Source of the DNA: Mycobacterium adipatum
GTDB taxonomy: Bacteria > Actinomycetota > Actinomycetes > Mycobacteriales > Mycobacteriaceae
Direction of reading: 5' to 3'
Assembly: GCF_001644575.1 (NCBI RefSeq)
Contig: NZ_CP015596.1
Coordinates: 2,356,001-2,420,000 of the forward strand
Length of the DNA: 64,000 nt
How positions within the stretch are numbered: position 1 is the stretch's first letter; every line of letters starts with the position of its first letter. Position numbers and translations under genes: made by a program. Below the pieces are notes generated by a model. The model saw only the letters and a program-made list of their open reading frames with translations. It was not told the origin of the DNA and made no database searches. Of this stretch, positions 1 to 8,286 are shown piece by piece.

Positions 1-160
1 CCGCCGACACGGGCTCACCTGGAGAGTGGGAGCCACTTCGCTTCGAACTTGTGTTCGAGTCTACGCTGGAAATGCAAGCCGTGCAAGTACTTTCTTGAAG
101 ACCTCGGTGACCGGCCCGAGTCAAGACTGCGAAGCGCTTTCTGCGCAGATTCCGGTGTGC
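1..160. other. left edge, no recognisable gene
   Basis: I find no convincing coding region in these first 160 bases. Reading frames cross them on both strands, but none gives a protein I recognise or continues the phosphotransferase fragment to the right. The stretch may be remnant DNA joined to that broken gene, or the edge of something lying outside the window. Confidence 0.4.
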
Positions 161-526
161 CTATTGCTGAGTCCACTGTGTGCGCGTTGTCCGGGCGGCC
201 GCGACGCGACTCGGTATGCGCCGGGCGAACCCGTCGACCCCGGCGTCGGCCACAGAGTCGCGGCGCGGATCGTCGAAGTCGCGGGAGAACTTGACGAACA
301 GCTCGGTCGGCGGTTCGGGTTGCAGATACTCGACGTCCAGCTGCGCGTTGCGCCCGGTGCTGCTGCCGCCGCATTCGGAGAACCGGGTCACTGTCGTGAT
401 CCGGTTGTCGGAGGGCAGCGCCCCGAGCCGATGCATCGCGGTGGTCAGAAAGTCGGCGCCACCGACCCGTAGCGCATCCGGTTCGGCAGGGAAGAGCAGG
501 CCGTCGGCGGAAGCCCAGCGTGTCAT
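161..526 (-). pseudogene. phosphotransferase N-terminal fragment (broken gene)
   Basis: Reading from an ATG at 526, about 90 residues resemble the N-terminus of mycobacterial aminoglycoside-phosphotransferase/ecdysteroid-kinase-like proteins. Motifs seen are LPSDNRITTVTRF, ECGGSSTGR and LFVKFSRDFDDPRRD. After about position 260 the likeness stops, and the frame ends at 161 after only 121 residues, where the family normally has about 400. The kinase catalytic loop is therefore missing and no other frame supplies it. The start overlaps the stop of the upstream epimerase by 4 bp (ATGA), so this was the last gene of the operon. I infer a truncated pseudogene, from deletion or rearrangement. The family call is from memory of relatives and is moderate. 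Confidence 0.45.
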
Positions 527-1500
527 CGGCCTCGGTCGGCGAAGAAGCGGACGGCCCGCTGGATGGAGTCGCGGACAGGTTCGGGCTGCCAACCCAGCTC
601 GCGCACCGCCTTGGAATGGTCCAGCCTGCCCATGTTCTCGACGATGCGCAGGCCGGCGGTGGCGAACGGCAGGTCACGGTTCACCACCCGGGCGGCGAGA
701 TCATTGATCCGGGCACCGGCGTAGAGCACCGGAAGCGGGATACCGATGCGGGGAGCTCGCACACCGCCGGCCTCGGCCGCCACGGCATGCAGTTCCTGCG
801 AACTCATGAAGCGATCAGAAATGATGTAACGCTCGCCGATTCGGCCTTTCTTGGCGGCCAACAGCATGGCGCGGGCGGCGTCCTCGATGCCCACCACCTC
901 GAGGGAATAGCCGAAGTAGAACGGAAATCGGCCGGCGGCCACCATGGCCAGTGCTCCGCCGTGTGGCGTCGGCTGCCAATCACCGGGACCGTAGGTGGTC
1001 GAGACGCACATCGCCACGGCGGGCAATCCGCGGGTGCGGGCGTACTCCAGTACCAAAGCCTCGGCAGCCCGGCGGGATTCGATATAGGGCCCGCCGCCGG
1101 TCCAGTCGGCTTCGTCCTCTTCGGTGACCGGTCGGTCGGTTCCGGCGGCCAAGGTGCCGACGGTACTGGTGAAGACGAACTTCTCGATACCGGTCGCCAG
1201 GGCCATGTCGAGGACCCGGCGCAACCCTTCGACGTTGGTGCTGAACAGCGTGCCGGGATCGCGTAGCCACGCCCGGGCATCGACCACGCAGTAATAGAGG
1301 ACGTCGACGTCCGTCATCGCGGCACGCAACCCGTCATCGTCGAAAAGGTCGCCATAGCAACGCTCTACGTCCAGGCCGTCGATGCCGCGGGTGTCGCTGG
1401 TGCGGCGCAGCAACACCCGGACACCGTCACCGCGCCGGGCCAGTTGACGGGTGACGTGGGATCCGAGGAACCCGCTGGCGCCCATCACCAGGGCGGTCAT
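523..1500 (-). CDS. NAD-dependent epimerase/dehydratase (extended SDR)
   Basis: A 325-residue extended short-chain dehydrogenase/reductase. The nucleotide-binding motif GASGFLG is at residues 7-13. The usual YxxxK catalytic pair appears as Y139 with R143 (YIESR), so Lys is replaced by Arg, which may alter or abolish classic SDR chemistry. The ATG at 1500 is chosen because it overlaps the upstream gene's stop by 4 bp and starts just before the Rossmann motif; an in-frame start about 150 bp further up would add a basic, unstructured extension. It is third in an operon with two other SDR genes, so an alcohol/ketone or sugar-like redox step is likely. The substrate is unknown. Confidence 0.82.
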   Translation of the reverse strand: MTALVMGASGFLGSHVTRQLARRGDGVRVLLRRTSDTRGIDGLDVERCYGDLFDDDGLRAAMTDVDVLYYCVVDARAWLRDPGTLFSTNVEGLRRVLDMALATGIEKFVFTSTVGTLAAGTDRPVTEEDEADWTGGGPYIESRRAAEALVLEYARTRGLPAVAMCVSTTYGPGDWQPTPHGGALAMVAAGRFPFYFGYSLEVVGIEDAARAMLLAAKKGRIGERYIISDRFMSSQELHAVAAEAGGVRAPRIGIPLPVLYAGARINDLAARVVNRDLPFATAGLRIVENMGRLDHSKAVRELGWQPEPVRDSIQRAVRFFADRGR

Positions 1501-2567
1501 ACCGGCGCGGAGTCGATGCTGGTGTCCCCGAGCCGGGCGCTCAGCGCCCCCCACGGATCGGCATACCGACCGGGTGCACCACGGTAGGCGCCCTGCCGTT
1601 TCACGAACGCCCGCGCGAGCGGGGCGATCAGCCGGGAGGGGTACCGCTTCCAACCGGTCTGTACCCGGATCTCGTCGAGCATCTCGGGCCAGGAATGGTG
1701 TTGGAACTTCAGCAGTTCCTGCGCCCTGGTGGTGTCCATCCAGTCGGTGATGAACCAGTCGTCATCACTGTCCGGATCACCCGGGCGGCCCGCAGGCAGC
1801 ACCCCGGGCATCCCGCGCGCCGCCGCCAACGCCGCGCCGACATCCCCTTGGCGCATACGGTGGGTTTCGTCACCGGCGATCAGCAGTATCTCGCCGACCG
1901 CATCGGCGACCGTGGCCGCGGCGAACGCACTCGCCACATCCCGGACGTCGACCATGTGGATGCGATTGTCGGTCGGCAGCGCACTCTCGAAGTACAGCGC
2001 GTCCATGGTGAACGGAAGCGCGGACAGATCGGTGCTCATCACCCCGCCGAGCCGCAGCACGATCCACGGCAACGACGAGGCCCGCACGTACGCTTCGGAT
2101 TCCAACTTGTGCTGCCCGTACAGTTCGGTCGGCCGCGGGGGAGTGTCCGCGCGCACCGGGTCCGGATTGCGGTGGGGATTGCGGGATCCGTACACGGCGT
2201 TGCTGGACGCCTGCACGAACCGTGGAGGTTCGGCGGCGGCCGAGGCGATGTCGACCAGGGTTCTGGTGGCATCGACGTTGACCCGACGGGCCAGTGCCCG
2301 GTTGCGGTAGATCGGCGGCGGGATCACCGCGGCCAGATGGACGATCGCCTCCGGAGCGATCTCGTCGATGAGCCGCTGCACCTCGCCAGGTGCGGTCAAG
2401 TCGGCCCACTGCGCGCGGGCGCCGCTCGGAAGGTCTTGCGCCTTGGCCCGATTGGCCTCGGTGCCGAGGTCGGTGGCGACCACGGAGCGGCCCTCGGCTG
2501 CCAATGCCCTGACAGTCGCCGACCCGACCAGTCCGAACGCCCCGGTGACCAGGACGGTGTCGGACAT
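1497..2567 (-). CDS. NAD-dependent epimerase/dehydratase (extended SDR)
   Basis: A 356-residue extended SDR with a Rossmann motif TGAFGLVG at residues 8-15, serines at 121-122 and the catalytic pair Y150/K154 (YGQHK). The C-terminal part reads like the substrate domain of NAD-dependent epimerases or 3-beta-hydroxysteroid-dehydrogenase-like enzymes. It starts 3 bp after the stop of the mycofactocin-type SDR and overlaps the next epimerase by 4 bp, so the three are probably co-transcribed from the promoter near 3417-3737. The family assignment is firm. Steroid or terpenoid alcohol oxidation is only an inference from the neighbourhood. Confidence 0.85.
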   Translation of the reverse strand: MSDTVLVTGAFGLVGSATVRALAAEGRSVVATDLGTEANRAKAQDLPSGARAQWADLTAPGEVQRLIDEIAPEAIVHLAAVIPPPIYRNRALARRVNVDATRTLVDIASAAAEPPRFVQASSNAVYGSRNPHRNPDPVRADTPPRPTELYGQHKLESEAYVRASSLPWIVLRLGGVMSTDLSALPFTMDALYFESALPTDNRIHMVDVRDVASAFAAATVADAVGEILLIAGDETHRMRQGDVGAALAAARGMPGVLPAGRPGDPDSDDDWFITDWMDTTRAQELLKFQHHSWPEMLDEIRVQTGWKRYPSRLIAPLARAFVKRQGAYRGAPGRYADPWGALSARLGDTSIDSAPV

Positions 2568-2570
2568 CGG

Positions 2571-3416
2571 CTACTTCAGGCAGCTACCGGCGTCGACCGG
2601 CAGCGTGACGCCGGTGACATACCGTGCCTCGTCGGACGCCAGGAACAGCACCGCGTTGCTGATGTCCACGGCGTCCACCCAGGGGATGGGCAGGGTGTGG
2701 AACAGCTGGCAGATGGGTGCCATATCGTCGGGGCCCGGGTTCTCCAGGTCGGGCCGGAACATCTTGAACGTGCCCTCGTTGTGCAGCATCTGGGTGCTGA
2801 CGTGGGTGGGGTGCACCGAATTGGCTCGGATGTTGTGCTGGCCCAACTCGACGGCGAAACCGCGCATCAGACCGACGACGCCGTGCTTCGCGGCGACGTA
2901 GTTGCCGCAGTGCGGGTAGGCCTTGAGGCCGCCGACCGAACTGGTGAGAATGATGGAGCCGCCCCGCCCGCCGGCGATCATATGCGGCACAGCGGCTTTC
3001 ACTGACTTCCAGACGCCCGAGAGGTTGATGTCGATCATCTCGTCCCAGTCCAATTCGCTGGTCTCGTGCAGCACGTCACCACCGTTGCCGATGCCGGCGT
3101 TGGCCACCACGATGTCGAGGCGGCCGAGTTGTTCGACGCCGCTGTCGACGGCTGCCTTCACCGCGGCGGCGTCGCGGACGTCGACCTCGGCGGTGACGAT
3201 GCGTCGGTTGAGACCCTTCACCAGGTTCGCGGTTTCGGCGAGATCATCCGGTGTGGCTGCGGGGATTGCGGTCTCCACGCCCGGACGCCAAGGCCCGGCG
3301 ATGTCGATCGCGATGATGTCGGCACCCTCTTCGGCCAGCCGCACGGCGTGGCTGCGGCCCTGCCCCCGCGCCGCACCGGTGACGAATGCAACTTTGCCTT
3401 CTACCCGCCCTGCCAT
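2571..3416 (-). CDS. mycofactocin-coupled SDR family oxidoreductase
   Basis: A 281-residue short-chain dehydrogenase. It has TGAARGQG at residues 13-20, NAG near 106-108, catalytic S159/S160, and Y173/K177 (YVAAK). The start VEGKVAFVTGAARGQGRSHA and the extra segment after the second strand (about residues 40-70) are typical of the actinobacterial subfamily that holds NAD tightly and passes electrons to mycofactocin. Such enzymes oxidise secondary alcohols, including terpenoid and steroid ones. It is first in a three-gene operon. A GAGAAT-N3-ATTCTC palindrome lies 125 bp upstream of its ATG, linking it to the proposed regulon. No mycofactocin biosynthesis genes are in this window. Confidence 0.88.
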   Translation of the reverse strand: MAGRVEGKVAFVTGAARGQGRSHAVRLAEEGADIIAIDIAGPWRPGVETAIPAATPDDLAETANLVKGLNRRIVTAEVDVRDAAAVKAAVDSGVEQLGRLDIVVANAGIGNGGDVLHETSELDWDEMIDINLSGVWKSVKAAVPHMIAGGRGGSIILTSSVGGLKAYPHCGNYVAAKHGVVGLMRGFAVELGQHNIRANSVHPTHVSTQMLHNEGTFKMFRPDLENPGPDDMAPICQLFHTLPIPWVDAVDISNAVLFLASDEARYVTGVTLPVDAGSCLK

Positions 3417-3737
3417 CTGGTCCTCAATTCTCCGACGGTTCCTGCGAAACAGTTCTTGTGCACTTGCTCAGCACTCTGTCATCGGCGCCGAGCTCTGTCA
3501 ATGAAAGACTCAAATCCGAATATTTCTACTCTTCGCCTAGGAGAATCCGATTCTCGCGTGGACGCGCCGGTGGGGGTTTCCGCCCGCTGGGCGCCCGGCT
3601 GCGAGTCGTCGCTACGCGCGCGCTGCCGGTGGCATGCACCGGCGCGGCATCGAAGGTGGTCGGAATCGTCGGGGGTCTACGGCGTCTGCGCCCAGACCGC
3701 CCATGATGGTGGATCTACACGGTCGAGAACCAAGTTC
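3417..3737. promoter_or_regulatory. promoter region of the SDR operon
   Basis: This 321-bp stretch holds no gene I can support. It separates the mycofactocin-type SDR from the TetR gene, both on the minus strand, and contains the perfect palindrome at 3541-3555. It is the natural promoter region for the three-SDR operon. Confidence 0.55.
3541..3555. promoter_or_regulatory. operator candidate GAGAAT-CCG-ATTCTC
   Basis: A perfect 6-bp inverted repeat with a 3-bp spacer, 125 bp upstream of the mycofactocin-type SDR. It matches the recurring palindrome at 4514, 10039 and 38343 in both arms. A TetR-type dimer binding site is the likely meaning. Confidence 0.7.
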
Positions 3738-4457
3738 TCAATCTGCGGTGGCGAACCCGTGCGCCACGAAATCCCACACTTCCTCGGCACTGATCGGTTT
3801 GTTGGCGATGTCCTCGCTACCGCTGGATTGTGCGACGAACATCACGGTCTGCATCGTCATGGCGGCCATTCGGCGCGGGCTCACCGTCGGCCGCAACTTG
3901 CCGGCGGCGGCCGCTTCCTCCATCAGCTCTGTGAGCAGCACCAACAGTGGTGCATGCGCCACCTTGACCTCGGAGGGATGCGACACCAGCAGCCGCGGGG
4001 CGAAGTCGGTGAACAGCGGCCGCTTTGCGGTCGGGTCCGGTCGTGACGATTCGAAGAGCAACTCGATGGCGACCTTGAGCCGCTCGATGGGATCGGTCTG
4101 GCCGGCGGTGGCCGCACGGATCTGGTCCGCCGAACGGCTCAGGGCGTCCTCGAAGAGGGCGAGCAGCAGCTCGTGTTTACCGTCGAACTGCAGGTAGAAG
4201 CTGCGCAGCGACTGGCGGGAGCGGTCGACGACCTCTTGCACGGTGAAGTCTGTGCTGCCCTTCTCGATGATGATCGACTGGGCGGCATCCAAGAATCGCT
4301 GGACGCGCTGAGCGGCGCGCAGTTTCGCCGTCTTGATCGATCGTTCGACCGCGCGCTGCTTCCAGGCGGGTTCTTCGCTGGCGCTGGTCACCGGCGCCTC
4401 AGACGCGTGCCGAGTGGGAAGGACATGAATGGACTGTACCGGAGAATGCCTGGGCAT
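3738..4457 (-). CDS. TetR family regulator, candidate master regulator of the region
   Basis: A 239-residue TetR-type repressor. A roughly 45-residue basic N-terminal extension precedes the DNA-binding domain. Helix-turn-helix residues lie in FTVQEVVDRSRQSLRSFYLQF (about 82-102), followed by a helical ligand-binding domain. The ATG at 4457 has a good ribosome-binding site, GGAGGAC, just upstream. A perfect GAGAAT-N3-ATTCTC palindrome sits 57 bp before the start, as expected for autoregulation. The same palindrome precedes several catabolic operons here, so this is my best candidate for the regulator that reads it. That link is inference; the TetR family call is firm. The ligand is probably a CoA thioester or the lipid substrate. 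Confidence 0.85.
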   Translation of the reverse strand: MPRHSPVQSIHVLPTRHASEAPVTSASEEPAWKQRAVERSIKTAKLRAAQRVQRFLDAAQSIIIEKGSTDFTVQEVVDRSRQSLRSFYLQFDGKHELLLALFEDALSRSADQIRAATAGQTDPIERLKVAIELLFESSRPDPTAKRPLFTDFAPRLLVSHPSEVKVAHAPLLVLLTELMEEAAAAGKLRPTVSPRRMAAMTMQTVMFVAQSSGSEDIANKPISAEEVWDFVAHGFATAD

Positions 4458-4513
4458 CGCCGTCCTCCACCCCCTCGCGACCTACGTGTCGGAGACTCTA
4501 GCTTCCTCATGAC

Positions 4514-4528
4514 GAGAATACTATTCTC
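4514..4528. promoter_or_regulatory. operator candidate GAGAAT-ACT-ATTCTC
   Basis: A perfect copy of the recurring palindrome, located in the 201-bp region between the FadE gene and the TetR gene, 57 bp upstream of the TetR start. It suggests negative autoregulation. Confidence 0.75.
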
Positions 4529-4658
4529 ATTTTCGCATTTTCATAAGGTCTACCGGAAAACGACCTTTCCCGCGCACGAAGGTGTGCCCGGCCTGCGGCT
4601 ATTGCCGCAAAGATGTGCTCTGAACAGGAAGAACCGCATTCACGGCCGAGTCATGGGG

Positions 4659-5459
4659 TCAGAGCTGGGCCAGTCGGGGCGCCGATCCGCGGGCACGTAG
4701 GCCCGCGCCGGCCTTGCGGGTCAGCTCGCGCGAACTGCCCAGCAGTCCGTCCAGGACGAGGACCCGCTTCACATGGTGGTGCAGGTCGTGCTCCTCGGTG
4801 AAGCCGATACCGCCGAGCACCTGCTGGCAGTGCTTCGCCGCGGTCAGCGCGGCCTTGCCCGCCGCGGCCTTGGCCAGCAACGAGGTCAGGTCGGGGCTGT
4901 CGGAGTCGGGGAGGTTCAGTGTCGCCTCGGCACCCTCGATCGCGACCAGTGTCTCGGCCAACCGGTGGCGCACAGCCTGGAATCCTGCGATCGGCTTACC
5001 GAACTGGATACGGTCCAGCGCGTGCCGGCGCGCCAGGGTCAGCATCGCCCTGGCCGAGCCGATCAGCCACCAGCTCACCGCGACGCGGGCCTCGGCAACC
5101 CGGATCGGATAGCCTTCCTCCTCGCGGCGCAGCGGCAGGCCGCCCAGCGTGGGATCGACGGTGTCGGCGGAGATGCGGTCCCAGATCACCCAGGAATTGC
5201 CGGTGTACGGCAGCGGCAGTTCGACGGAGTCACCGATGGTGTTGCCGGTGGCATGTAGCACCACGTCGACGAGAACAGATGCGTGCGAACCGGTTTCGCC
5301 GAGCAGGCGAAACACCATCGGCACGGCGATATCGGGCATGTCGGTGAGCATGTCGGCCCAGCCGAGCTCGGTCAGTGCGGCATCCAGCGCCGGACCGGAA
5401 GAGGTCAGCATGGTCTTGCGCAGGCCATCCTCCAGTAGCTCGAGGGAATCGCGATCCAT
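4659..5459 (-). CDS. acyl-CoA dehydrogenase, small (partner-type) subunit
   Basis: A 266-residue acyl-CoA dehydrogenase-like protein, much shorter than the usual 380-400 residues. The ATG at 5459 follows the neighbouring FadE stop by 5 bp. The C-terminal helical domain is present (QFGKPIAGFQAVRHRLAET, then QVLGGIGFTEEHDLHHHVKRV). The usual GTxE catalytic base is replaced by LLGSSRE, so the catalytic Glu is not where expected. In sterol-degrading actinobacteria, acyl-CoA dehydrogenases often act as alpha2-beta2 heterotetramers in which the two chains share one active site. Pairing with the 381-residue FadE upstream is the natural inference. Confidence 0.83.
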   Translation of the reverse strand: MDRDSLELLEDGLRKTMLTSSGPALDAALTELGWADMLTDMPDIAVPMVFRLLGETGSHASVLVDVVLHATGNTIGDSVELPLPYTGNSWVIWDRISADTVDPTLGGLPLRREEEGYPIRVAEARVAVSWWLIGSARAMLTLARRHALDRIQFGKPIAGFQAVRHRLAETLVAIEGAEATLNLPDSDSPDLTSLLAKAAAGKAALTAAKHCQQVLGGIGFTEEHDLHHHVKRVLVLDGLLGSSRELTRKAGAGLRARGSAPRLAQL

Positions 5460-5464
5460 CGTCT

Positions 5465-6610
5465 TCACTCCTTCCCGAGGTCCAGCAGCCGGCGGGCGAT
5501 GATGTTGCGCTGGACTTCGGCGGTACCGCCGTAGATGGTGGCCGCACGCGAGTACAGGTATTCGGTGCGCCAGGGCGTTTGGTCCAGTTCGATCGCACCC
5601 GGCAACAGATCGTGGACGGTGTCGAAGAGACGCTGTTCGGCGGTGGCGAGCAGCACCTTGTCGATGGAGGTATCGGGGCCGAGCTTCTCGCCGTCGGCCA
5701 GTCGGTGCTGGGTGGCCCGGGACCGGCACCGCAGCGTATGCAGCGCCAGATACGCCTCGCCCATATCGGTATCGATGATCTGGCCGTCCCGTTTGACCTC
5801 ATCGATCAGCGCGTCGAAACGCGAGTACAGATAGGCGATACGCTGCCAGAAACAGGTCGAACGCTCGTAGGGCAGCAGGTCCATCGCGAGTTGCCAACCG
5901 TCACCGGGCTTTCCGAGCATGCGGTCGGCGCCGACGATGACGTCGTCGAAGTACACCTCGCAGAACTCGTCGACACCGTGCATCGTCAGCAACGGGCGGA
6001 TGGTGATTCCCGGCGTGTCGGTGTCGACGAAGAACGCGGTGATGCTCGCATGGGGTGAGCGCGGCGAGGTATCGGCCGCGCCGTCATCGGTACGGGTCAG
6101 CAGGATGCAGCGGTGCGAGAACTGCGCGAAGCTCGTCCACACCTTCTGGCCATTGATGATCCAGCGGTCGCCGTCCGGTACAGCCTTGGTGGTCAGTGAC
6201 GCGAGGTCGCTGCCCGACCCGGGCTCGGAGAAGCCCTGGCACCATTGCTCCTCGCCGGACAACAGCTTGGGCACCATCTCGGCGGCCAGTTCGGTTGTGG
6301 CGTAGTCGATCATCGTGGGGGCCAGCACCTCGAGCATCGAATAGGGCCCGGGTTCGGCGAGCCTGCGGCCCACGATCTCCTCGCCGACGATCGCCCGCAG
6401 GATGGCCGGGCCGCCGAGCCCGCCCGCGTGCTCGGGCCAGCCGTACCGGCTCCAGCCGGCGTCATACAGCGCCTTCTGCACCCGGGCGAACTGGCGCATG
6501 TGGCCTGCCAGGGAATGATCATCGGGTGGTGTGAGGTCGTTCTCGGCGAGCCATTCCTGCAGCGAAGTGCGAAAGGTGGCGGGTTCGTGGAGCTCGCTGC
6601 GCTCGCTCAT
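5465..6610 (-). CDS. acyl-CoA dehydrogenase (FadE type)
   Basis: A 381-residue FAD-dependent acyl-CoA dehydrogenase. FAD/substrate-binding segments are QGFSEPGSGSDLASLTTKA and IINGQKVWTS. The C-terminal motif IYGGTAEVQRNIIARRLL supplies the catalytic Glu in the GTxE position. It catalyses alpha,beta-desaturation of an acyl-CoA, passing electrons to electron-transfer flavoprotein. Its start overlaps the SnoaL-like gene's stop by 4 bp, and the smaller FadE follows after 5 bp. The pair is probably one heteromeric enzyme in the operon headed by the Rieske oxygenase. Confidence 0.9.
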   Translation of the reverse strand: MSERSELHEPATFRTSLQEWLAENDLTPPDDHSLAGHMRQFARVQKALYDAGWSRYGWPEHAGGLGGPAILRAIVGEEIVGRRLAEPGPYSMLEVLAPTMIDYATTELAAEMVPKLLSGEEQWCQGFSEPGSGSDLASLTTKAVPDGDRWIINGQKVWTSFAQFSHRCILLTRTDDGAADTSPRSPHASITAFFVDTDTPGITIRPLLTMHGVDEFCEVYFDDVIVGADRMLGKPGDGWQLAMDLLPYERSTCFWQRIAYLYSRFDALIDEVKRDGQIIDTDMGEAYLALHTLRCRSRATQHRLADGEKLGPDTSIDKVLLATAEQRLFDTVHDLLPGAIELDQTPWRTEYLYSRAATIYGGTAEVQRNIIARRLLDLGKE

Positions 6611-7047
6611 GCCGACGGCCGTCCGATCGCGTGCGGCTTGCCGTGGTCGTGATCGCCGCTGCGCCGGATGAATGTCATGGCCCTGGTCCGCAGCCGCCAG
6701 CCGGCGTCGGTGCGCAGATAGGTGTCCCGGTAGTACCCGATGCGCATGTCATGAGCGGAGTGCTCGATGAAACACAGCGGTTGAGTCCCGGTGGCACTGT
6801 CCGCGCCCTCGACGAGGTCGATCAGCGCGGTGCCCGTCATGAACAGGCCCTTGGGTGCGGCATCGACCAGCACCGGAAAGCGTTCCAGCGCATAGGTTTC
6901 ACCGAACGCACTGTAGGTGCCGTCCGCGGTGAAGACGCTGACCAGGCCCTCGATGTCACCCTGGGTGATGGTGACGGCGTATTTGGCCAGCAGCTGCTGG
7001 ATTTCCACCAGGTCGTCAGTTCGGCTAGGAGCCATTGGCGTACTCAT
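6607..7047 (-). CDS. SnoaL-like / NTF2-fold protein
   Basis: A 146-residue protein of the nuclear-transport-factor-2/SnoaL fold: an N-terminal helix (EIQQLLAKYAVTITQGDIEGLVSVFTADG) followed by strands ending in GWRLRTRAMTFIRR. Relatives include small isomerases, dehydratases and cyclases, for example ketosteroid isomerase, as well as oxygenase small subunits. It lies between the amidohydrolase, whose end it overlaps by 23 bp, and the FadE pair. A second ATG at 7035 is an alternative start. It may be an isomerase/dehydratase of the pathway or a small subunit for the Rieske oxygenase; sequence does not decide. Confidence 0.78.
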   Translation of the reverse strand: MSTPMAPSRTDDLVEIQQLLAKYAVTITQGDIEGLVSVFTADGTYSAFGETYALERFPVLVDAAPKGLFMTGTALIDLVEGADSATGTQPLCFIEHSAHDMRIGYYRDTYLRTDAGWRLRTRAMTFIRRSGDHDHGKPHAIGRPSA

Positions 7048-8284
7048 TCTTGTAGACCTTACCGCCCTTCATTACAAAAGTGACATCCCGTGTAACGGTG
7101 ATGTCCTCCAGCGGGTTGCCCGGGACCGCGATGATGTCGGCCAGCAACCCCGCGGCCAGCCGCCCGCGGTCGGTGACATTGATCAAATCGGCGGCGATGG
7201 TGGTCGCCGAGCGCAGCACCGCGGCCGGGGGCATGCCCCACTCCACCAAGGTGACGAGTTCGTCGGCGTTTTTCCCGTGCGGGATGGCCGGTGCGTCGGT
7301 GCCGACCGCGATCTTGACCCCGGCCTCATAGGCGGCCTTGATCGATGTCTCGGCCTTCGGGAACATCTCGGCGGCCTTGTCCTGCAGGACCTTCGGAGCC
7401 TTCGAGACGTCCATGGCCTGGGCCAGCCTGCGGGTGGTGACCAGAAAGCGGTCGTTGTCGACGAGTGCCTGGATGGCCTCGTCGTCCATCAGGAAGCCGT
7501 GTTCGATGCAGTCGATACCGCAGGCCACCGCGTGCTTGACGGCCTCGGCGCCGTGGGTGTGCGCGGCGACCCGCAGACCGCGGCGATGTGCCTCGTCGAC
7601 GATCGCGCGCAGTTCCTCGTCCGAATAGTGTTGGGCACCGGCCTCTCCGGTCAGCGACATGACGCCGCCGGATACGCACACCTTGATCAGTTGGGCGCCG
7701 TGTTTGATCTGATAGCGCACCGCCTTGCGGATCTCGTCGACCCCGTTGGCGATGCCCTCCTCGACGGTGAGTTCCAGGGCGCCGGGCATGAAGGCGGCGA
7801 ACATGGTCGGGTCCAGGTGGCCGCCGGTGGGCGTGATGGCGTGACCCGCGGGGATCACCCGTGGCCCCTCCACCCAGCCCGCGTCGATGGCCTTGCCCAG
7901 TGCGACGTCCAGCAGGTAGCCGCCGGTCTTGACGAACAGTCCGAGGTTGCGCACGGTGGTGAATCCGGCGCGCAGCGTGCGCCGGGCATTGCCGACCGCG
8001 CGCAGCACCCGCGTCGGCGGGTCGTCCTGCACCTGGGACAGCCCGGGGTTCTCCCCGCGACCGCCCATGAGCAGGTTGACCTCCATGTCCATCAGGCCGG
8101 GTAACAGGTAGGCGTCGCCCAGGTCTATGACCTCGCCTTCGTCGGAGCCGATGACGGAATCTGATGCGCCGTCTCCGACGGCGACAATGCGGTCTCCGGA
8201 GACACGAACGATGCCGGGGCGAATGATCGCCCCGGCATCGACGTCGACCAGACCCGCGGCTTTGAGGGTCAGTACGTCCGACAC
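7025..8284 (-). CDS. amidohydrolase-like protein with altered metal site
   Basis: A 419-residue protein of the imidazolonepropionase/prolidase-type amidohydrolase superfamily. I use a GTG start at 8284, 2 bp after the upstream stop; a longer frame to 8356 would run deep into the upstream gene. The barrel motifs LIKVCVSGGV (metal-bridging Lys), AAHTHG, IEHG and VGTDAP are present. The first-strand HxH motif that normally follows PGLxD reads PGLMDMEVNL, so both metal-binding histidines are replaced by Glu and Asn. The enzyme may use one metal, be a specialised subfamily, or have changed chemistry. Its operon partners suggest hydrolytic cleavage of a cyclic or conjugated intermediate. Confidence 0.85.
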   Translation of the reverse strand: MSDVLTLKAAGLVDVDAGAIIRPGIVRVSGDRIVAVGDGASDSVIGSDEGEVIDLGDAYLLPGLMDMEVNLLMGGRGENPGLSQVQDDPPTRVLRAVGNARRTLRAGFTTVRNLGLFVKTGGYLLDVALGKAIDAGWVEGPRVIPAGHAITPTGGHLDPTMFAAFMPGALELTVEEGIANGVDEIRKAVRYQIKHGAQLIKVCVSGGVMSLTGEAGAQHYSDEELRAIVDEAHRRGLRVAAHTHGAEAVKHAVACGIDCIEHGFLMDDEAIQALVDNDRFLVTTRRLAQAMDVSKAPKVLQDKAAEMFPKAETSIKAAYEAGVKIAVGTDAPAIPHGKNADELVTLVEWGMPPAAVLRSATTIAADLINVTDRGRLAAGLLADIIAVPGNPLEDITVTRDVTFVMKGGKVYKNEYANGS

Positions 8285-8286
8285 GC

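Noticed and set aside
49..294. Possible small plus-strand gene at the left edge
   Set aside because: Arg/Cys/Pro-rich product with no similarity, overlapping the phosphotransferase fragment on the other strand.
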